NCBI RefSeq assembly: GCF_029227915.1
Contig: NC_079875.1
Location: 3,970,001 to 4,034,000, forward strand
DNA from: Hydractinia symbiolongicarpus
Taxonomy: Eukaryota; Cnidaria; Hydrozoa; Anthoathecata; Hydractiniidae
DNA: 64,000 nucleotides
Direction of reading: 5' to 3'
The position numbers and the translations under genes are program-made. The notes beneath the pieces are model-generated. The model was not told the DNA's origin. It worked only from the letters and a program-made list of their open reading frames with translations, and searched no databases. Shown piece after piece: positions 36,778 through 49,324 of this stretch (position 1 is its first letter; every line of letters starts with the position of its first letter).

Positions 36778-38580
36778 CCATTTCCTCTATCATACCTCAC
36801 AAGAACCTACTCTTTATGAGCTCTAGCTTCTTTTGCATTTCACACCTGTTATTATCCTCTTGGTGCACCACCTCTGACTGTCAGCGCCGCATCCCTCTGC
36901 TGTTATTTCCCCAGTCATCTGTCATGCTCGCGTGGTGCACCGTCGTTCATCTCCTCGCACCTGTACTTAATTCACCATACTCTTCCAGGGGTACACGCAC
37001 ATCTCTACACTTTGTGGCTGCCCAGGGCAGCCCAGCACCTCCAATTCCCCAAATGAAAATTCATTATCTATCAGGCAATATTTTTGACGAGAACTACGAC
37101 GAGATAATTCAACATGCCATAACAGGCTTAACAAATAGACATGAAAAAAAAAACTACATGCAAGTGCCTATAAATTAGCCTTTTACAATTCGGGTAATAA
37201 AATCCCCATTTGATAAAACGAACAATGGGCCAGCCTTAGCCCTTTCCTAAATGGAGCTTGCCTTGATGTTAAATGTAAATAGCAGTTCTGAAAATAGAAG
37301 CCTGACCTTATTTATTAATCACTCTAGGGCAAATGTATAATGGCTAATATGGAAGATTTCTTCATAAAAAACATCAGAAACTTTTTTCATGTGGATTAGT
37401 TTTACATTAACAAAATTAAAAATTTGAAGATAAACTTTTGGGATTTTGTCATTCATTAGTTTTCAAATTTCTCCCTGGAAATTTTAAAAGTTTTAACGAA
37501 TAGCGGCGATAGAAATGCTTTTTTAGATCGTGTTTTAAAGTTTAAAATCGAAAAGAGGCGATAGCATTTTTTAAACGAAAAGCGGCATTTAATAGTTGTG
37601 AACAATGCTTCTCGAATGTTTCTTAGATGAAACGCGCTTTTTTTTTTTTTTTTTTTTTTTTTTAAGTAATTAAATCAACAATACATTCCCGCGCAATGTA
37701 TTATAAAACTTCGCGAAAGATTTTTATTATTTGCTCCAATATTTCTTCACGAGCGCATTGTTTTTTAACACGCAAATATAAACTCGCAAAACGCTCAAGG
37801 GATTTAATTATAACAAAAGACAAACGACTGCCGTCCTCCACGCAAAGGTGTGATATTAGCGTGTACGCGGTAGATTACATTCAGACTGTACTGTACTTAA
37901 TCACTCTACAATGACACTTATTTAAATGCCTAATATAAAGGGAATACAATCGGAAGCATAACCGTATTTATATGCCCAGCCATTCTAAATTAAGGGCACT
38001 GACAATAAAAGCATTTCCAGATTTCCAAATTGCACAAAAAATATAGCCTGATCGAACAATTTTGAGTAGCATTCAAAATACAGCTATGTGAAATGTTTAT
38101 AAAATTGATCCTAAAGACTGGACACATATTGCAAAAAAAATTTAAAAAAATCCAACTTAAAGTGAGGTAGGATCGCCTAAGTAGAAATTGCCAATGAGAA
38201 GATCATGTGGATCTAAACTAGTAATCGGTTGATTTTTGGCGTTTAAAAAGGTTCCTTACGCCCAGGAGTCGAGTTAAAATTTATCTAAACTACTCAGGAG
38301 TGTTTCACGAGGCTCAACTCTCTGGTTTCACGGTAGTTTAACTACATTTTGCCGCTTTTTGCCGATTGTTGCGCGATTCCCTGTTTTCTGCCGCAAAATA
38401 GTCGACTTCGGCGGCAGCCAAAGTGTGGCCTTTTGACCCTCTTAAACAAACAAATAATTTTGACGACAAGAAGAATCGCGCCGAAGTGTGGACTTTTGGA
38501 CTCCCGTAAAACAAAGAATATGTGACGTCAAGAAGAATCCCGCCGAAGTCGTCGAAATTTACAGTAAAGAAAGATTGAAA
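36778..38580. other. No gene supported
   Basis: Contains a plus-strand 120-codon frame (36816-37178) that looks fortuitous, a palindromic GGCTGCCCAGGGCAGCC near 37016, a poly-T run at 37641-37662, and low-complexity AT-rich sequence. Confidence 0.4.
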
Positions 38581-38589
38581 TTAATTTAC

Positions 38590-38826
38590 TCTACCTATTG
38601 TTATTGCCTCCCGGTAGCCGGTCGGTTGGATAGGGTAGGATTCAACATGTCCAAAGGCTAAGAAAGTTTTGTATTGACTTGCAGCAAGTAAATGGAAGGC
38701 TTGAATATATGATTGCGGAATGAAATTGAGCAATGTTGCTAAGAAGAAACATGACTGGAAAACATTTATGCTCTGTGTTGCCTGGGATTGCAGAAGAAAG
38801 CAGTTTGGCAAAATAAACAGACTTTT
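38590..38826 (-). CDS. Unrecognised open frame, possible exon
   Basis: Includes QSYIQAFHLLAASQYKTFLA and HVESYPIQPTGYREAITIG and ends at a possible donor (ACAATAG then GTAGAG). No family recognised and no phase-compatible join to the frame at 38857-39160. Confidence 0.25.
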
Positions 38827-38856
38827 TTGAGTTAACAAAATTATAGCATTAGCTTT

Positions 38857-39160
38857 ATAATGAAAACGCCTTCAGGTACATCTGTTTACTTTTAATTCCA
38901 TTGATTCTTGAGCTTTCTATTGCTGTGCTAGCGAGTTTGAGCATGAAACTGTTTATAGTCTCACTTTCAACAACTCCAAAAAGGCCTGTCTCAAACTCAA
39001 AGTTCTTGTGTTGTCTTGGGGTACCCACAAGTAACAAGACATTTGATAACAATACAATAAATCGAATAGCTGCATAACAACTTGTATGTTTGCTTTGTAG
39101 ATTCAAAGCTCCTGGCAATAAACACTTTTTAATCGATTTCTTAAAATGCCACAAGGCCAC
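38857..39160 (-). CDS. Unrecognised open frame
   Basis: About 100 codons including HTSCYAAIRFIVLLSNVLLL and NFEFETGLFGVVESETINSF, ending YLKAFSL and a stop. Codon content looks protein-like, but no family is recognised. It could be a mobile-element fragment. Confidence 0.25.
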
Positions 39161-39172
39161 AGACGAGAACAC

Positions 39173-40566
39173 TAGTCGTGACTAGTTTTGGGAGAATGAC
39201 TTCGACAAGACTTGATGATGATTGTTTTTAAAGCTCTAATCTTATATCGAGATAATTCCTGGGAACGATGTTAATTATAAAAATTAGGAAAAAAGCATGG
39301 TTTTAATTAATGGGTGAAATGACGAAAGTTTTTCACATTTCACTAAAGAAGTTATGCTGACAGGCATGGAAAATGTTTGTGGTTCTACCAACATAACGAA
39401 ATGACTTAGCATATATACATATACAGCGCTATCCTGATTGACACAAAATGTGTAAATGTAGTTAACGATATCTGTTTTTAAATGATTTGTTTTGTTAAAA
39501 ATTTTAAGTAGTTAGTGTTTATCGCATAACAGCTAGGTATTTCCAAGTTTGTTAACATTTTAGAGTCTTAGCCAATAAGGGCTACATATTTTTGACTGAA
39601 TGTTGTGCCAAATCAGTGGTCATTCACTTGTTGTGGTAGGGTGTGTTGTTTTTAATAAGCTATTGCTGCGTAAAAACCAAATTTTATATAGCGGCCTTTA
39701 CTTGTGCAAAATCATGATATAATTTTGCTATTTTTATTTTATTTTTCTGTTGTTGTTTATGGTGTACTATGATCTAATAACACAAATAAAGCCTATTTAC
39801 AATGCAGTTTGTTTTGTTGTTGTTGCTTATTTCTCTATATTTCTCCTTTTCCATGTGATTAAATGTTTCAAATAGGTTAAATATCAAAATTTTTATTAGT
39901 AATAGATACCGTTTTGCATGTCTTTTACAGAATATAGTTTCTCCAAATTTATAGCCTGAATATTGCCCCCAAAGCAATTATATTCACCAACAACCTACGA
40001 AAAAAAGCCTGCAAATATTATTTTGGATGTGGAAGAAAGAAGTTTTTCTGGCTAGCTAAGTACAGTCTATTATAAGATTAAAAAGGAAAAACACGAGGCC
40101 AAATTTTCACGCAGATACAATTTACTATACACAGGTTGGAGCAGGATCGTATCATGATCGTCTATTGCGGTGAATGACCACAAACAACACTATACATAAC
40201 ATAACGAGTTATCATAATGGCAACCTGGCTACAAGGCTGGCATTACTTGTATAAAAGCCATAATGGCTCTAGGGTGGTTAAAAAGTGACAGTGGGCTCCT
40301 AACATGATATAATATATAAAATGAAACAAACCGACCCGGCTACATGCAATATCTGTCCTGAAGAAATATCTGAAGGTTTCTCCTGATACCAGAGGTACAT
40401 GATCCAAAATTTGCTACAGTCATTGGTTGTCATTGGATGCACTGCCATTATATAGTAATTGAAGCCAAAAGATGGAGTTGATGATATTAGTAGGTTGCAG
40501 TGATAGATGCTTCCTGAAAACGTGGAGCTAGCTTAAAATTATTTCAGTTAAGCAAAATGTGATGAT
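39173..40566. other. No gene supported
   Basis: AT-rich spacer with no exon or repeat that I can defend. Confidence 0.4.
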
Positions 40567-40915
40567 CAAACCAAACTATTAGCAAAATGTGATGATGGAA
40601 ACTAGTTGACTTTAGCTGCTCCGAATTTATAGGTAGGCAAGGCAATCTTAGGGGCCTGTATCTACAACAGTATTGGTTAGTTACCTTGAGGGCCCCTAGT
40701 GTTCATGCCTTGTGACCACCCTTTTCACTAGTCTACCATTCTAGATTTGAAATAACATTGAGTTTCTAAAGTATATCCTTCAATGATGCTAGTAGCCATC
40801 TTTGTTGACACTTGAATACTGAATGCAATCAAAGCCAAGCCTCTCAACAAGGTATAAGTACTTACTTCAGGAACCGCAATTAACATGTGGTGAACTGTTG
40901 GTCCACCACCATTTA
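40567..40915. repeat. Probable parent copy of the 35401-35749 segment
   Basis: Unlike the 35.4-kb copy, the exon-like frame here continues past the shared boundary into KSEPLNGGG, consistent with this being the original locus. Confidence 0.85.
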
Positions 40916-40933
40916 GTGGCTCAGATTTTCTAG
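40876..40933 (-). CDS. Exon-like segment of an unrecognised gene
   Basis: Minus-strand frame ARKSEPLNGGGPTVHHMLIA then VPE, followed directly by GTAAGTACTT, a near-ideal donor. An acceptor-like TTTATTTAG lies just upstream, at the edge of the MITE insertion. The product is unknown. The upstream part of any such gene would lie beyond the MITE. Confidence 0.35.
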
Positions 40934-40940
40934 CTAAATA

Positions 40941-41425
40941 AAGAGGGTGCCGATAAGCCGCAAACGCCCGCATATATACGGGCGAGTTCGGGCGACTTTT
41001 CGAATTAAATTGACGGTTGTCGGCCGAAACCGCCCACACTTTCCCGAACACGCCCGAACTCGCCTGGAACATTCCCGAAATGCAACACCTTGTAACATAA
41101 ACATGGCGGACGACAGTTAAAAGAATGCGTTTGAAGAGAAAGGAGTTAATAAAGTTTATATATAAGTTATTTATCAAGTAAATCTTATCACAAATCATAA
41201 AAAACAGTTCTTTTAAGAACTTCGCTATCACATAGTTCATTTTAATTTTTATACTTTTTTAAATAATTATTCGAGAGTCATTTGTGGTGAATCTTTTTTT
41301 TTTCGGGCATTGTTCGGGACTATGCGGGTTTTTTCAGGCAAATACCCGACCTTTTTCCAAAAAGCCAAACTCGCCCGAAAACGCCCGCACTTTTTACGGC
41401 GTATGCGGCTTATCGGCACCCTCAT
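40941..41425. mobile_element. 485-bp MITE with 8-bp target duplication
   Basis: GAGGGTGCCGATAAGCCGCA at 40943-40962 is exactly complementary to 41404-41423, and similarity extends inward to about 28 bp. GCTAAATA occurs immediately outside both ends (40933-40940 and 41426-41433), a perfect 8-bp target duplication. The interior is rich in CGCCCGAA/TTCGGGCG motifs, and no transposase is encoded. Eight-base duplications fit hAT, P or Merlin-type elements. Confidence 0.92.
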
Positions 41426-41519
41426 GCTAAATATACCAAACTAGGTGCCATATTTTTTAGTAAAAAGACTGAGCATATATAAGATGCACATGTAAAGTTT
41501 TTCATATATATATAATCAT

Positions 41520-41587
41520 GCCCTGTTGGTCTAATGGCTATGACACTCATGCAAATGAGAGATCCAGGTTCAAATCCTGGACAGGGC
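41520..41587 (+). tRNA. tRNA-like sequence, short anticodon arm; pseudogene or SINE-like
   Basis: A perfect 7-bp acceptor stem (GCCCTGT/ACAGGGC), a D-arm TGGTCTAATGGCTATGAC resembling an A box, and a perfect T-arm (CCAGG, TTCAAAT, CCTGG) with B box GGTTCAAATCC. The anticodon arm is CTCAT-GCAA-ATGAG, only 14 nt with a 4-nt loop, so no normal 7-nt anticodon loop exists. Total length is 68 nt. No identity is assigned. Confidence 0.6.
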
Positions 41588-41956
41588 TAGGAAAAACATA
41601 ATTATCTTGCACTTACAACAACCAGGTAAATGTTTCGCCTTTTTCGTGGACTTCTCTAATTATTTCTATATCTTGACTTTTTAATGTTGTTGTCATTGGA
41701 ACCAAGTTAACTTTTAATCTCAGATTTATTAAACAATGATAGTTTTTTTGGCGTTATGACCGATTGTTTAAATATTTGTATTGGCACATAATTCTGCTAA
41801 CATGATTTACTGTATATATATTGACTGGATATAAATTTGAGAGCTTTGTTTGAGCTACTGAATTTGAAATATTTGCATCTCAATATTTTCTATACTCCTG
41901 GATTAATCTTAGATATATCGAGTATACGAATCTTTCAGTTGTAGGGGGATTCTCTA
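41588..41956. other. No gene seen
   Basis: AT-rich spacer between the tRNA-like sequence and the C/T-rich tract. I looked for a SINE body or A-rich tail downstream of the tRNA-like block and found none convincing. Confidence 0.4.
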
Positions 41957-42182
41957 TTAAGGTGCCTGCCCCTGCCTTGCCGTTCCCTTGCCTTGCTGAT
42001 TCCTCTTCCTGTTTCCTTGCCTGCCTTTGCCACCCTTCCTATGCCTTTTCTGGTGCCTGGCTTCTATACCCTTGCCTGTGCCTCTATGCCTTGCCTACCC
42101 CTGCCTTGCTGATTCCTCTTCCTGTTTCCTTGCCTGCCTTTGCCGTGCCCTTTCCTTGCCGTGCTTTGCCTTGGCAACCTCT
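41957..42182. repeat. C/T-rich CCTTGCC-type degenerate tandem tract
   Basis: Strong strand asymmetry: TGCC, CCTTGC and TTCC repeat irregularly, and CTTGCTGATTCCTCTTCCTG occurs twice, about 120 bp apart. The open frame across it (41962-42246, Pro/Leu/Cys-rich) is compositional. Confidence 0.85.
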
Positions 42183-42198
42183 CCGCAACACTTTCTAT

Positions 42199-42800
42199 AT
42201 TGATTTTCAACAAAATTTGGAGCAGTTAACAAATAAAGTATGCTGAACATGATGGTGACATCAAAATTTTGATTTCTTCTTACCTAAATGTCATTTCAGG
42301 CCAAAATTGGTCCAAAAATTAAGACTACTTTATTTTTAACAAAATTTGGCACAGTAAACAAATAAAGTATGCTGAACATGATGGTGACATCAAAATTTTG
42401 ATTTTTTGCCACCTTAAATGTCATTTTAGGCCAAAATTGGTCCAAAAATTAAAACTACTTTATTTTTGACAAATTTTGGCACAATTAACAAAAAAAGTAT
42501 GGTGAACATGATGGTGACATCAAAATATTGTTTTTTGCCACCTTAAATGTCATTTTAGGCCAAAATTGGTCCAAAAATTAAGACTACTTCATTTTCAACA
42601 AAAATTGGCACAGTTAACAAATAAAGTATGCTGAAAATGATGATGGTACAAAAGTTTGATTTTTTGTAACCTAAATGTCATTTCAGGTCAAAATTTATAT
42701 AAAAATTAAAATGTTTTATTTTCGACAAAAATTGACACAGTTAATAAAAAAAGTAATTCAAAATTTTGAAAGTTAGTCAAAATTTTAATTTTTTGTCAAC
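42199..42800. repeat. 129-bp minisatellite, about 4.6 units
   Basis: Units start near 42205, 42333, 42463, 42591 and 42720, each with a variant of CAACAAAATTTGGCACAGTT, AAAGTATGCTGAACATGATG and CATTTTAGGCCAAAATTGGT. The last unit is truncated and most diverged. Confidence 0.95.
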
Positions 42801-44636
42801 TAATGCCGTTTAAGACCATAAACGTTTCAATCGCAAGACTCTCAACCATGAATGATAAGCTGTATTTTTTGTTAGCAATCTCTTTTATAATGTGAGTTTA
42901 TTATGACACGCTTCGTTTTGTTTGCGTTTGTTGTAAGATATAATGTCACTGGTGTGCTTTATCTTCGGAGGTTCATGCACCAAACCCCTTCGAATGTTTG
43001 GCACAATAACACAACGAATTAGCAGGTTTTCATCAAATATTTTCGTAGCGCGCGGAAATTCTTAGAGCCCCCAGGGCTTCTTGTTCTATCTGAAACGTTA
43101 CTCGTAGCAAAAAAAAACGTATTTCTAGACATATATACACAAATAAATTACCGCCATAGCTCAAGTCAATATCCGAATAAAGTAAACTACAATTTCAGAA
43201 CATTACGAACGTCTAGTCTATAAGTGCCAGAGTCTTTCTTTTCAAAGTTACTTTTCATAACCATATTGTAAAGAGGGGGCTTACTAAGAAGGGGTTGTTA
43301 ATTACCTTCAAATCGATAGTTGGAGTTGGTGTTTATAAATTATGTAGGTGGATTTTTATTCAGATGGATGAAAGAGGGTGAAAGGGAATTGGTAATATTT
43401 GGGGGGAGGGAGTCGAATCAAAGACATTCGTGAAACACAACGCTTGAATTGTTCTGAAAGGTATAGGCGGAAGTTACAATTCTTTAATGAAGGGTGTGTT
43501 AATTAAAATAGGTGGTACAACTTTCCAAATTTGGTGTAACAAATATAGACTAGCGATCGATTCGACCGTTATTTAATGCGAAAACTTTTTTCCAAAAATT
43601 TTAACCCGAAACAAGACAAAACTAGTCAGCAAACAAATAACGACAAATTAATTGCTGAAGAAAGGTTATATATATCGCATTTATGCTCTATCATTCCCGC
43701 ATCTTTAATATTCCCGTCTCTTTACTAAACTTGACTTTTTGGTGTGGGTTAAAAAAATAACCCCGTATCTCTAATATTACGCTTCGAAATTGCTGTAATT
43801 TCTATTATGTGCAGTATCTACGCGTTTCAACAACTTTTCTTGCACCGATGATGTTCACTTCAGTGGGATTCCACTGTACAACAATTTTGAATACTTTCAA
43901 CTTAGAATTTCTATTAAAAGTTGTAAAAGCTGCGTTTTTTAAATACACATCTTTACAATTCCCAATTGAAAGTTACGGGGCAGCCTGAAATTCTTATCCA
44001 GAAACTAATCTAAAGTATATCTTCCTGTAACTTTTCCAACAACACAACCTTTTTATATACATTTTCGTCACCAAGTTGTAGCTCGGCTTCTTGTAAATAG
44101 ACTACCGTTGAACCTTTATCAGCCTCCTTGAAACAATAGAAGTACCATTTGGCGCAGTGTTCTAATGTTCTTCTTTCACCTTTAGTTAGATTAGAATATT
44201 GGATATTCGTGTCCAGGCTAAGATCTTCATCCTAGCCAAGTGGTAAAGCTCGATAGCTGGATCCTTTCTGTTTAGTTTCGGTTGAAATGGGTTAAGTTCT
44301 GAGTTAACGATTGACACATTTTCCACCAATAACTTCTAACAGAGCTTTAATTGACATCACTCTTTATGTGGACAAGTCGACGTGAATTGAAGTTTTTAAA
44401 CTTAAAATAAAATGAGGAACAACATTAGAACCACCTTCAGGATTTTGCAGCCAAGCACTGCGAAGAACGACACATTCGATAATACAAAAAGGTCTTAAGA
44501 CTGCGGATTCCAATTTCTTTATTATTTGCAAAAAGGTTTTTTCCATTGCGAAAATAAAAACAGGCGCTGATAGCATAAAAATACAAATATTCAAGTCTTT
44601 TTCCAACATTAAAGCAAAAAAAATGTTTGGGCTAAC
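42801..44636. other. No gene supported
   Basis: AT-rich sequence with only short frames. No repeats found that recur elsewhere in the window. Confidence 0.4.
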
Positions 44637-44710
44637 CTTCACTTGTTGCAAGGATACTTGTTCACTAATTCTCTCACTATCAGTTTTGTCAGCAAAATTG
44701 ACTGTCCAGC
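44637..44710 (-). pseudogene. Exon-like segment paralogous to 51713-51789
   Basis: Between TTGTGTAG and GTTAGCCC: reads GWTVNFADKTDSERISE then QVSLQQVK. The DNA aligns with the plus-strand exon at 51.7 kb through the donor and into the intron. The matching downstream terminal exon is not intact here. Confidence 0.45.
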
Positions 44711-45595
44711 CTACACAAAGGAAGAAGCAGGACAAAGAAAAAAGGGAAATAAATGTTAATGTATACATGAAAAAAAAGATATGCAAATTCTTTTAAATAG
44801 TTATGTGAATGTTTACCAAACGCGAAGTTCCCTTAAATAATTATCTTGTTGAAATAAAAATAGATATTAGTCAAAATTCGAAATCAACAAATAAAAATGT
44901 CATAAAAACATGCCTGTATTAGATACCTAAAAGTATTTAGCATTTAAAATATCAACTATAATTGCAGGTTGTTGCTTAACATGATACTTACACAGACCAA
45001 AACGAATAAAGTACTACTTTGTAGAAGGATCCACAGGAGTCGAAGGATCCACTGCATTCTATTATGGATTTTTTTCAATTTTTTAAAACTTTTTGATACC
45101 AGAAAAAATACAATCTCAACACATGTTTTGTGGTATACTGTTCAAACAAATCACATACAAGTACAACATGACCAATGCATAAAACTTTAGTGGTCTAAAT
45201 TTTGTATGGAACTGTTTACTGGTTAAATTGAGCCAGTTGACTTATGTCACTTTTAGATTTATATACTTCCTCAGAATTTTAGTTACAATTTCTGCTGCCA
45301 CGTCTCGAGTGTGAAGAGAGTCTACTTTTTACCACATGATAATGTGACAATAGTGATCAGCCATAAAGTTTATTTTTACTTTATCTTTTTTCTATACAAA
45401 GTGCTTTCTTCCTTCCTCTCCTTTGCAGCCATTCATTATGTGTAGCTTTAAATGAGTTATAAAGCGTTGTCGTTCGAAACACAAACAAAACATTCGAATC
45501 ATGCATTCAAACAATATAAGGCCCACAACACACGTAAACATTAAAATATGAAAATGATAATTCGTTCGAGTTAAGGAGACGTTCGAGTAATAGAG
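44711..45595. other. No gene supported
   Basis: AT-rich; includes AGGATCCACAGGAGTCGAAGGATCCAC, a short internal duplication near 45027. Confidence 0.4.
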
Positions 45596-45621
45596 GTTCG
45601 AGTTATGGAGACTCTACTGTA
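45564..45621. mobile_element. pogo/Tc1-like terminus (single end)
   Basis: GTTCGAGTAATAGAGGTTCG then AGTTATGGAGACTCTACTG followed by TA. The complement, CAGTAGAGTCTCCATAACTC, is the kind of terminus seen in pogo/Tigger elements with TA duplications. The opposite end was not found, so this is a solo end or a decayed copy. Confidence 0.45.
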
Positions 45622-47166
45622 TAAAGACAAAAAGGAAACACTTCACGTAGTACATTCAATTTTGGATAGGCAAATAATAGGTTTTCTTATTGTTTACTAA
45701 CAGTATTCACGATTTGGTACTACAACCATATTTTATTAATTCTTGATACAGTACCATATTCAATCAAATATAAGTAGTTAGAATGAGATGAGTGCAATTT
45801 GGTGGCTGTATATTATATTGTACAATAATAAGATATATTATGTAAATATGAACACAAAAGTGGAAGTTAGAAGTGGAAATACCTAAAAGTGGAATGAAGT
45901 TTATAAGAAATTTTGAAGTACTTGAAACAATTACAAACAAGTATGTAGTAGTTAATGCAGTAAATGAAACTCTATTTTATTTAATAAAATGATGGATTGT
46001 AGTTAGTCATAATTTAGTAATTTTATGGAATGGAATCAACTGTATGGCATTTTAAAAAGCCTTTGAATTTTTAGAAGAATTTCTGCAAAATGGGTTAACA
46101 CAACTTAGTTATTTATTGTTTGTACCCCCAAGAGTGCGACAGGTGCGAATTTGGTCATTTTTTTATGCCTTAATGCTGGTTTCCAAAATCAAATTATATT
46201 ATTGTCCATAAGGCCCGTGGAAAGATATACTTAAACAGAAGGAAGGGCAACGGAAAAGATCTGTCATATAAATTTTAATGACGTCAGTAAATATTTCAGC
46301 ATCTTGCATAATGCCCTTTACCAAAAAATGAATCCGAAAATGTCAAAAAATTTAGTTTAGTATTTCTAGATATAAATTTAAATGCCTTTCAAACTCTGGT
46401 TTTGACATTGGTCTTAAAAATAATGTTGAAAGAACTGTTTTTTGTTGATTTTAAATGTACTCCTTGCAAATTGTTCTCCTGTGACATTTCCAATTAAAAT
46501 ATTGACACATTCTCAACAAAAACAAAAACGTGAAACCGTGGAGTTTTCTTCCAGCAAAACTGACATCACATATACTGTCCCCCCCTCCCCCCCAATAAAT
46601 ATATTTATAAAAAACATAAGTTACGTACAAGGGAATACATTAATTATGCAAAAAATGTAAACAAATATGCTGGCTAGCTTTTGAAACTTTAACAATTTTG
46701 ATAGCAGCTTTTTATGGGAATGCGAGTCTCCATGTAGCACTAGCTTACAAAAAAAATCTTAAAATCTTAAAAAGTCTTAAAATTATTAAAGTTCTTACTT
46801 TCTCTGAATTATAACCCACTTTAAACTCTTGCCTTCAACTACTACTTCCAATAGTTTCTAACTTATCCTTTCTACTTCTAACCTTTTTAATATGCTTTTG
46901 TAATCCACTCTACTTCTTCACTTTTTTTTTCTGCTTTACTATCTGCACCTAAAGAATTGTAGAAAATAAGGCATTTTTTATCCACTTCTTTATGATTTGC
47001 CTTTTGTGGAGAACTTTGTCGACAAATGTTCATGTTTGTTCGTTTTTACACCAAGGGAACTAACTTTCTACCTGAATGGTGTCCTGTTCGAAAGTACACA
47101 TTAGAACAAATCATAATTTCAAACATTATGACACCTTTTAAAGCTTAATAAATGTAGGTAGAGCAA
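45622..47166. other. No gene supported
   Basis: AT-rich; only short frames and a C-run near 46580. Confidence 0.4.
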
Positions 47167-47200
47167 TAATAATACAAGATTGTTAGACCTTGTATTATTA
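47167..47200. repeat. Perfect 12-bp hairpin
   Basis: TAATAATACAAG and CTTGTATTATTA separated by 10 nt. Confidence 0.8.
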
Positions 47201-48516
47201 TGGATTTAATCAGCTGCAATTTGGTACTTTTGTAGAACAGAATCAAATTTACATTATATCTTAGAATTCTTAATAGATTTCTGCTAACTTAGTAGTATTT
47301 TAAGAGATGTAAAGCATATTTCTGTAAAACGTTGTGGACACAAAAATTCACCATCTAATTTATGAACACATTCCTATTTATTTTTTATTACTTCAATGCT
47401 ACTTCCTAACTGCTACTGGTAAAAAATTGGTCTAAATTCCAATGGTTCCATCCTTATCAGACACAATGCTAACAATAGTCAATGGTCATTGATTTTGAAC
47501 AGCAAACAATGTTGGATATTTTAATTATGACGATGTTTGCAATCTCAAAGTTACGTTTAAATTGTGTTCAAGAGTCATTGTTCCCAAAATGTTTAAAGGT
47601 ACATTTTTGCCATCTAACTCCTTCGGTTTGTGTGAAACCTTACATCAATTGTTATTATACCTTTTCATCCTACTTCTCCTGACTTGGATCCAGAAGCAAG
47701 TCTACAATATTTGTATAGTGGAGGGTCCTTGAACCTTTCTTACAGCAAGTCAGCCATCTTTTGCTCCACAACAGGTGCTCTCTGAGATCTGAATTTGATA
47801 AACTTAGGAATTACCATTCCTGTTAGAGAATATATATATCACAATCCAAGTATTACACCTCTGCTTGCTTGTAGGAAATTTTCATAATAATATTGAATAA
47901 TCAACATGTTAATTGTGCTATCTTTTGCATGATGTACATGCAGGGTTCAGACAAGGGCTGACAAAATAAATAGAGTTTTTGGTCGTTTTGAAGGCATTTT
48001 TTCCTGAAACTGCCCTGGTTTTGGCACCTTTTTCCCTGAGCAAATATAAGTAGGAAACGTTAGATGTCAAATATAAATCTTGTTACTGTAACAAATTGTA
48101 ATAAATAAAATCTAACAATGCAAGTGTGATAAACAAAATATGGTTTGTAAAAATTCTTCAAATATGAGAAGAAAACATCAGTCAGTTGCCAACAATGAGA
48201 ATTAGAAAACTAAAACAACATATGAACAAGTGAAAAATTACAGCATCTTAAGTCTTCCGCAGGGACAGGGATAGTTAATAAAAAAAAATATCATACAACA
48301 TTTAAGAGTTTAGTGTTATTTCATCTGTTACTACATCAAAAATGATGAAGTGACAAAACAGCTGGCTGTTGTGATATAACTTGTCTAATGACAGCTGGTT
48401 AATTATTATAGAGGTTGTAACCCTCTGAAGATTCTGCACAATAGCAATAACCTCTTTTTAACTAGGATTCTCTTAGAAAAAATACATTGACCATTAAACA
48501 AGACACATAAAACAAG
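47201..48516. other. No gene supported
   Basis: AT-rich spacer without recognisable exons or repeats. Confidence 0.4.
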
Positions 48517-48572
48517 TTGTGTTGTAGGCAAAATTGTCAGATTTATATCTGACAATTTTGCCTACAACACAA
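48517..48572. repeat. Perfect 26-bp hairpin with TTAT loop
   Basis: The 26-nt arm beginning TTGTGTTGTAGGCAAAATTG (48517-48542) is the exact complement of 48547-48572, with a 4-nt loop. No flanking duplication is seen. It may be a recent foldback or a small-RNA precursor-like structure. Confidence 0.95.
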
Positions 48573-49324
48573 TTTATTTGTTGAAAAAGTACATAACTTG
48601 CCATAACCAAAATATTAGAGCTGGGGATCATCAATACGTAAAATTATAACCCATTTAAGTATCTTAAAGATCACTTTAGATTTAAACAGGTTTAGGACGT
48701 AAAAAGGTGGTAAAGCTGACAAGAAAAATTCCTGAGTTTTCCCTGAATTATTCCAGCAAGAAATGCCTTTTTTAAGCATGCTGATCACGTCACTTGTGAA
48801 CTTCCCCTTCCTGTTATTTTAATGGTTCTTTCTTCATCAGAATTAACCAAAGAAGGTTGATCTATCTTTTTCTGTTTTTATTGAACAAAAGAATATTATT
48901 TGTAGAAAATCTTAGTTATAATAATTTAGAGCACCCAAATTGGACAGATTTTTTAAAAAATAATTTTCTGAGGAAACTTTTTGATTATAGTTATTTGTTG
49001 TGGAGAGTCACGCACCATTGGAAGGTATATGTTGATTTCTTCTTTTTTGTGCTTTTGTTGAACATATATATCTTATGTACAATAATGGTTGTCAAAATAC
49101 ACATTCTGCTCCACATACAACTTCGCAATATGAGCCATAAAAGTTAGAACACAGAATAGAAAACAGCAATGAAAATGGCAACGACTCCATTTAGCACCAG
49201 GCTAAGTGGACCCAACACACAATTTATACAACATAGAGTAACACCGCTTCAAATCTCTATCAACATAAAAATTCTGACACACATTCATTGAATTACTTCA
49301 AGCAAATAGACCCAACACCCGAAC

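Noticed and set aside
36816-37178. Plus-strand 120-codon frame
   Set aside because: Low-complexity start, no motif, crosses palindromic repeat sequence, and no splice context.
38590-39160. Joining the two minus-strand frames into one gene
   Set aside because: The donor after SSRINGIK is phase 1, and the only nearby acceptor then gives a stop within 20 codons.
41962-42246. Plus-strand 94-codon Pro/Leu/Cys-rich frame
   Set aside because: Open because of the C/T-rich degenerate repeat.
48857-49147. Plus-strand 96-codon hydrophobic frame
   Set aside because: AT-rich Phe/Leu/Ile composition, with no conserved motif or splice sites.
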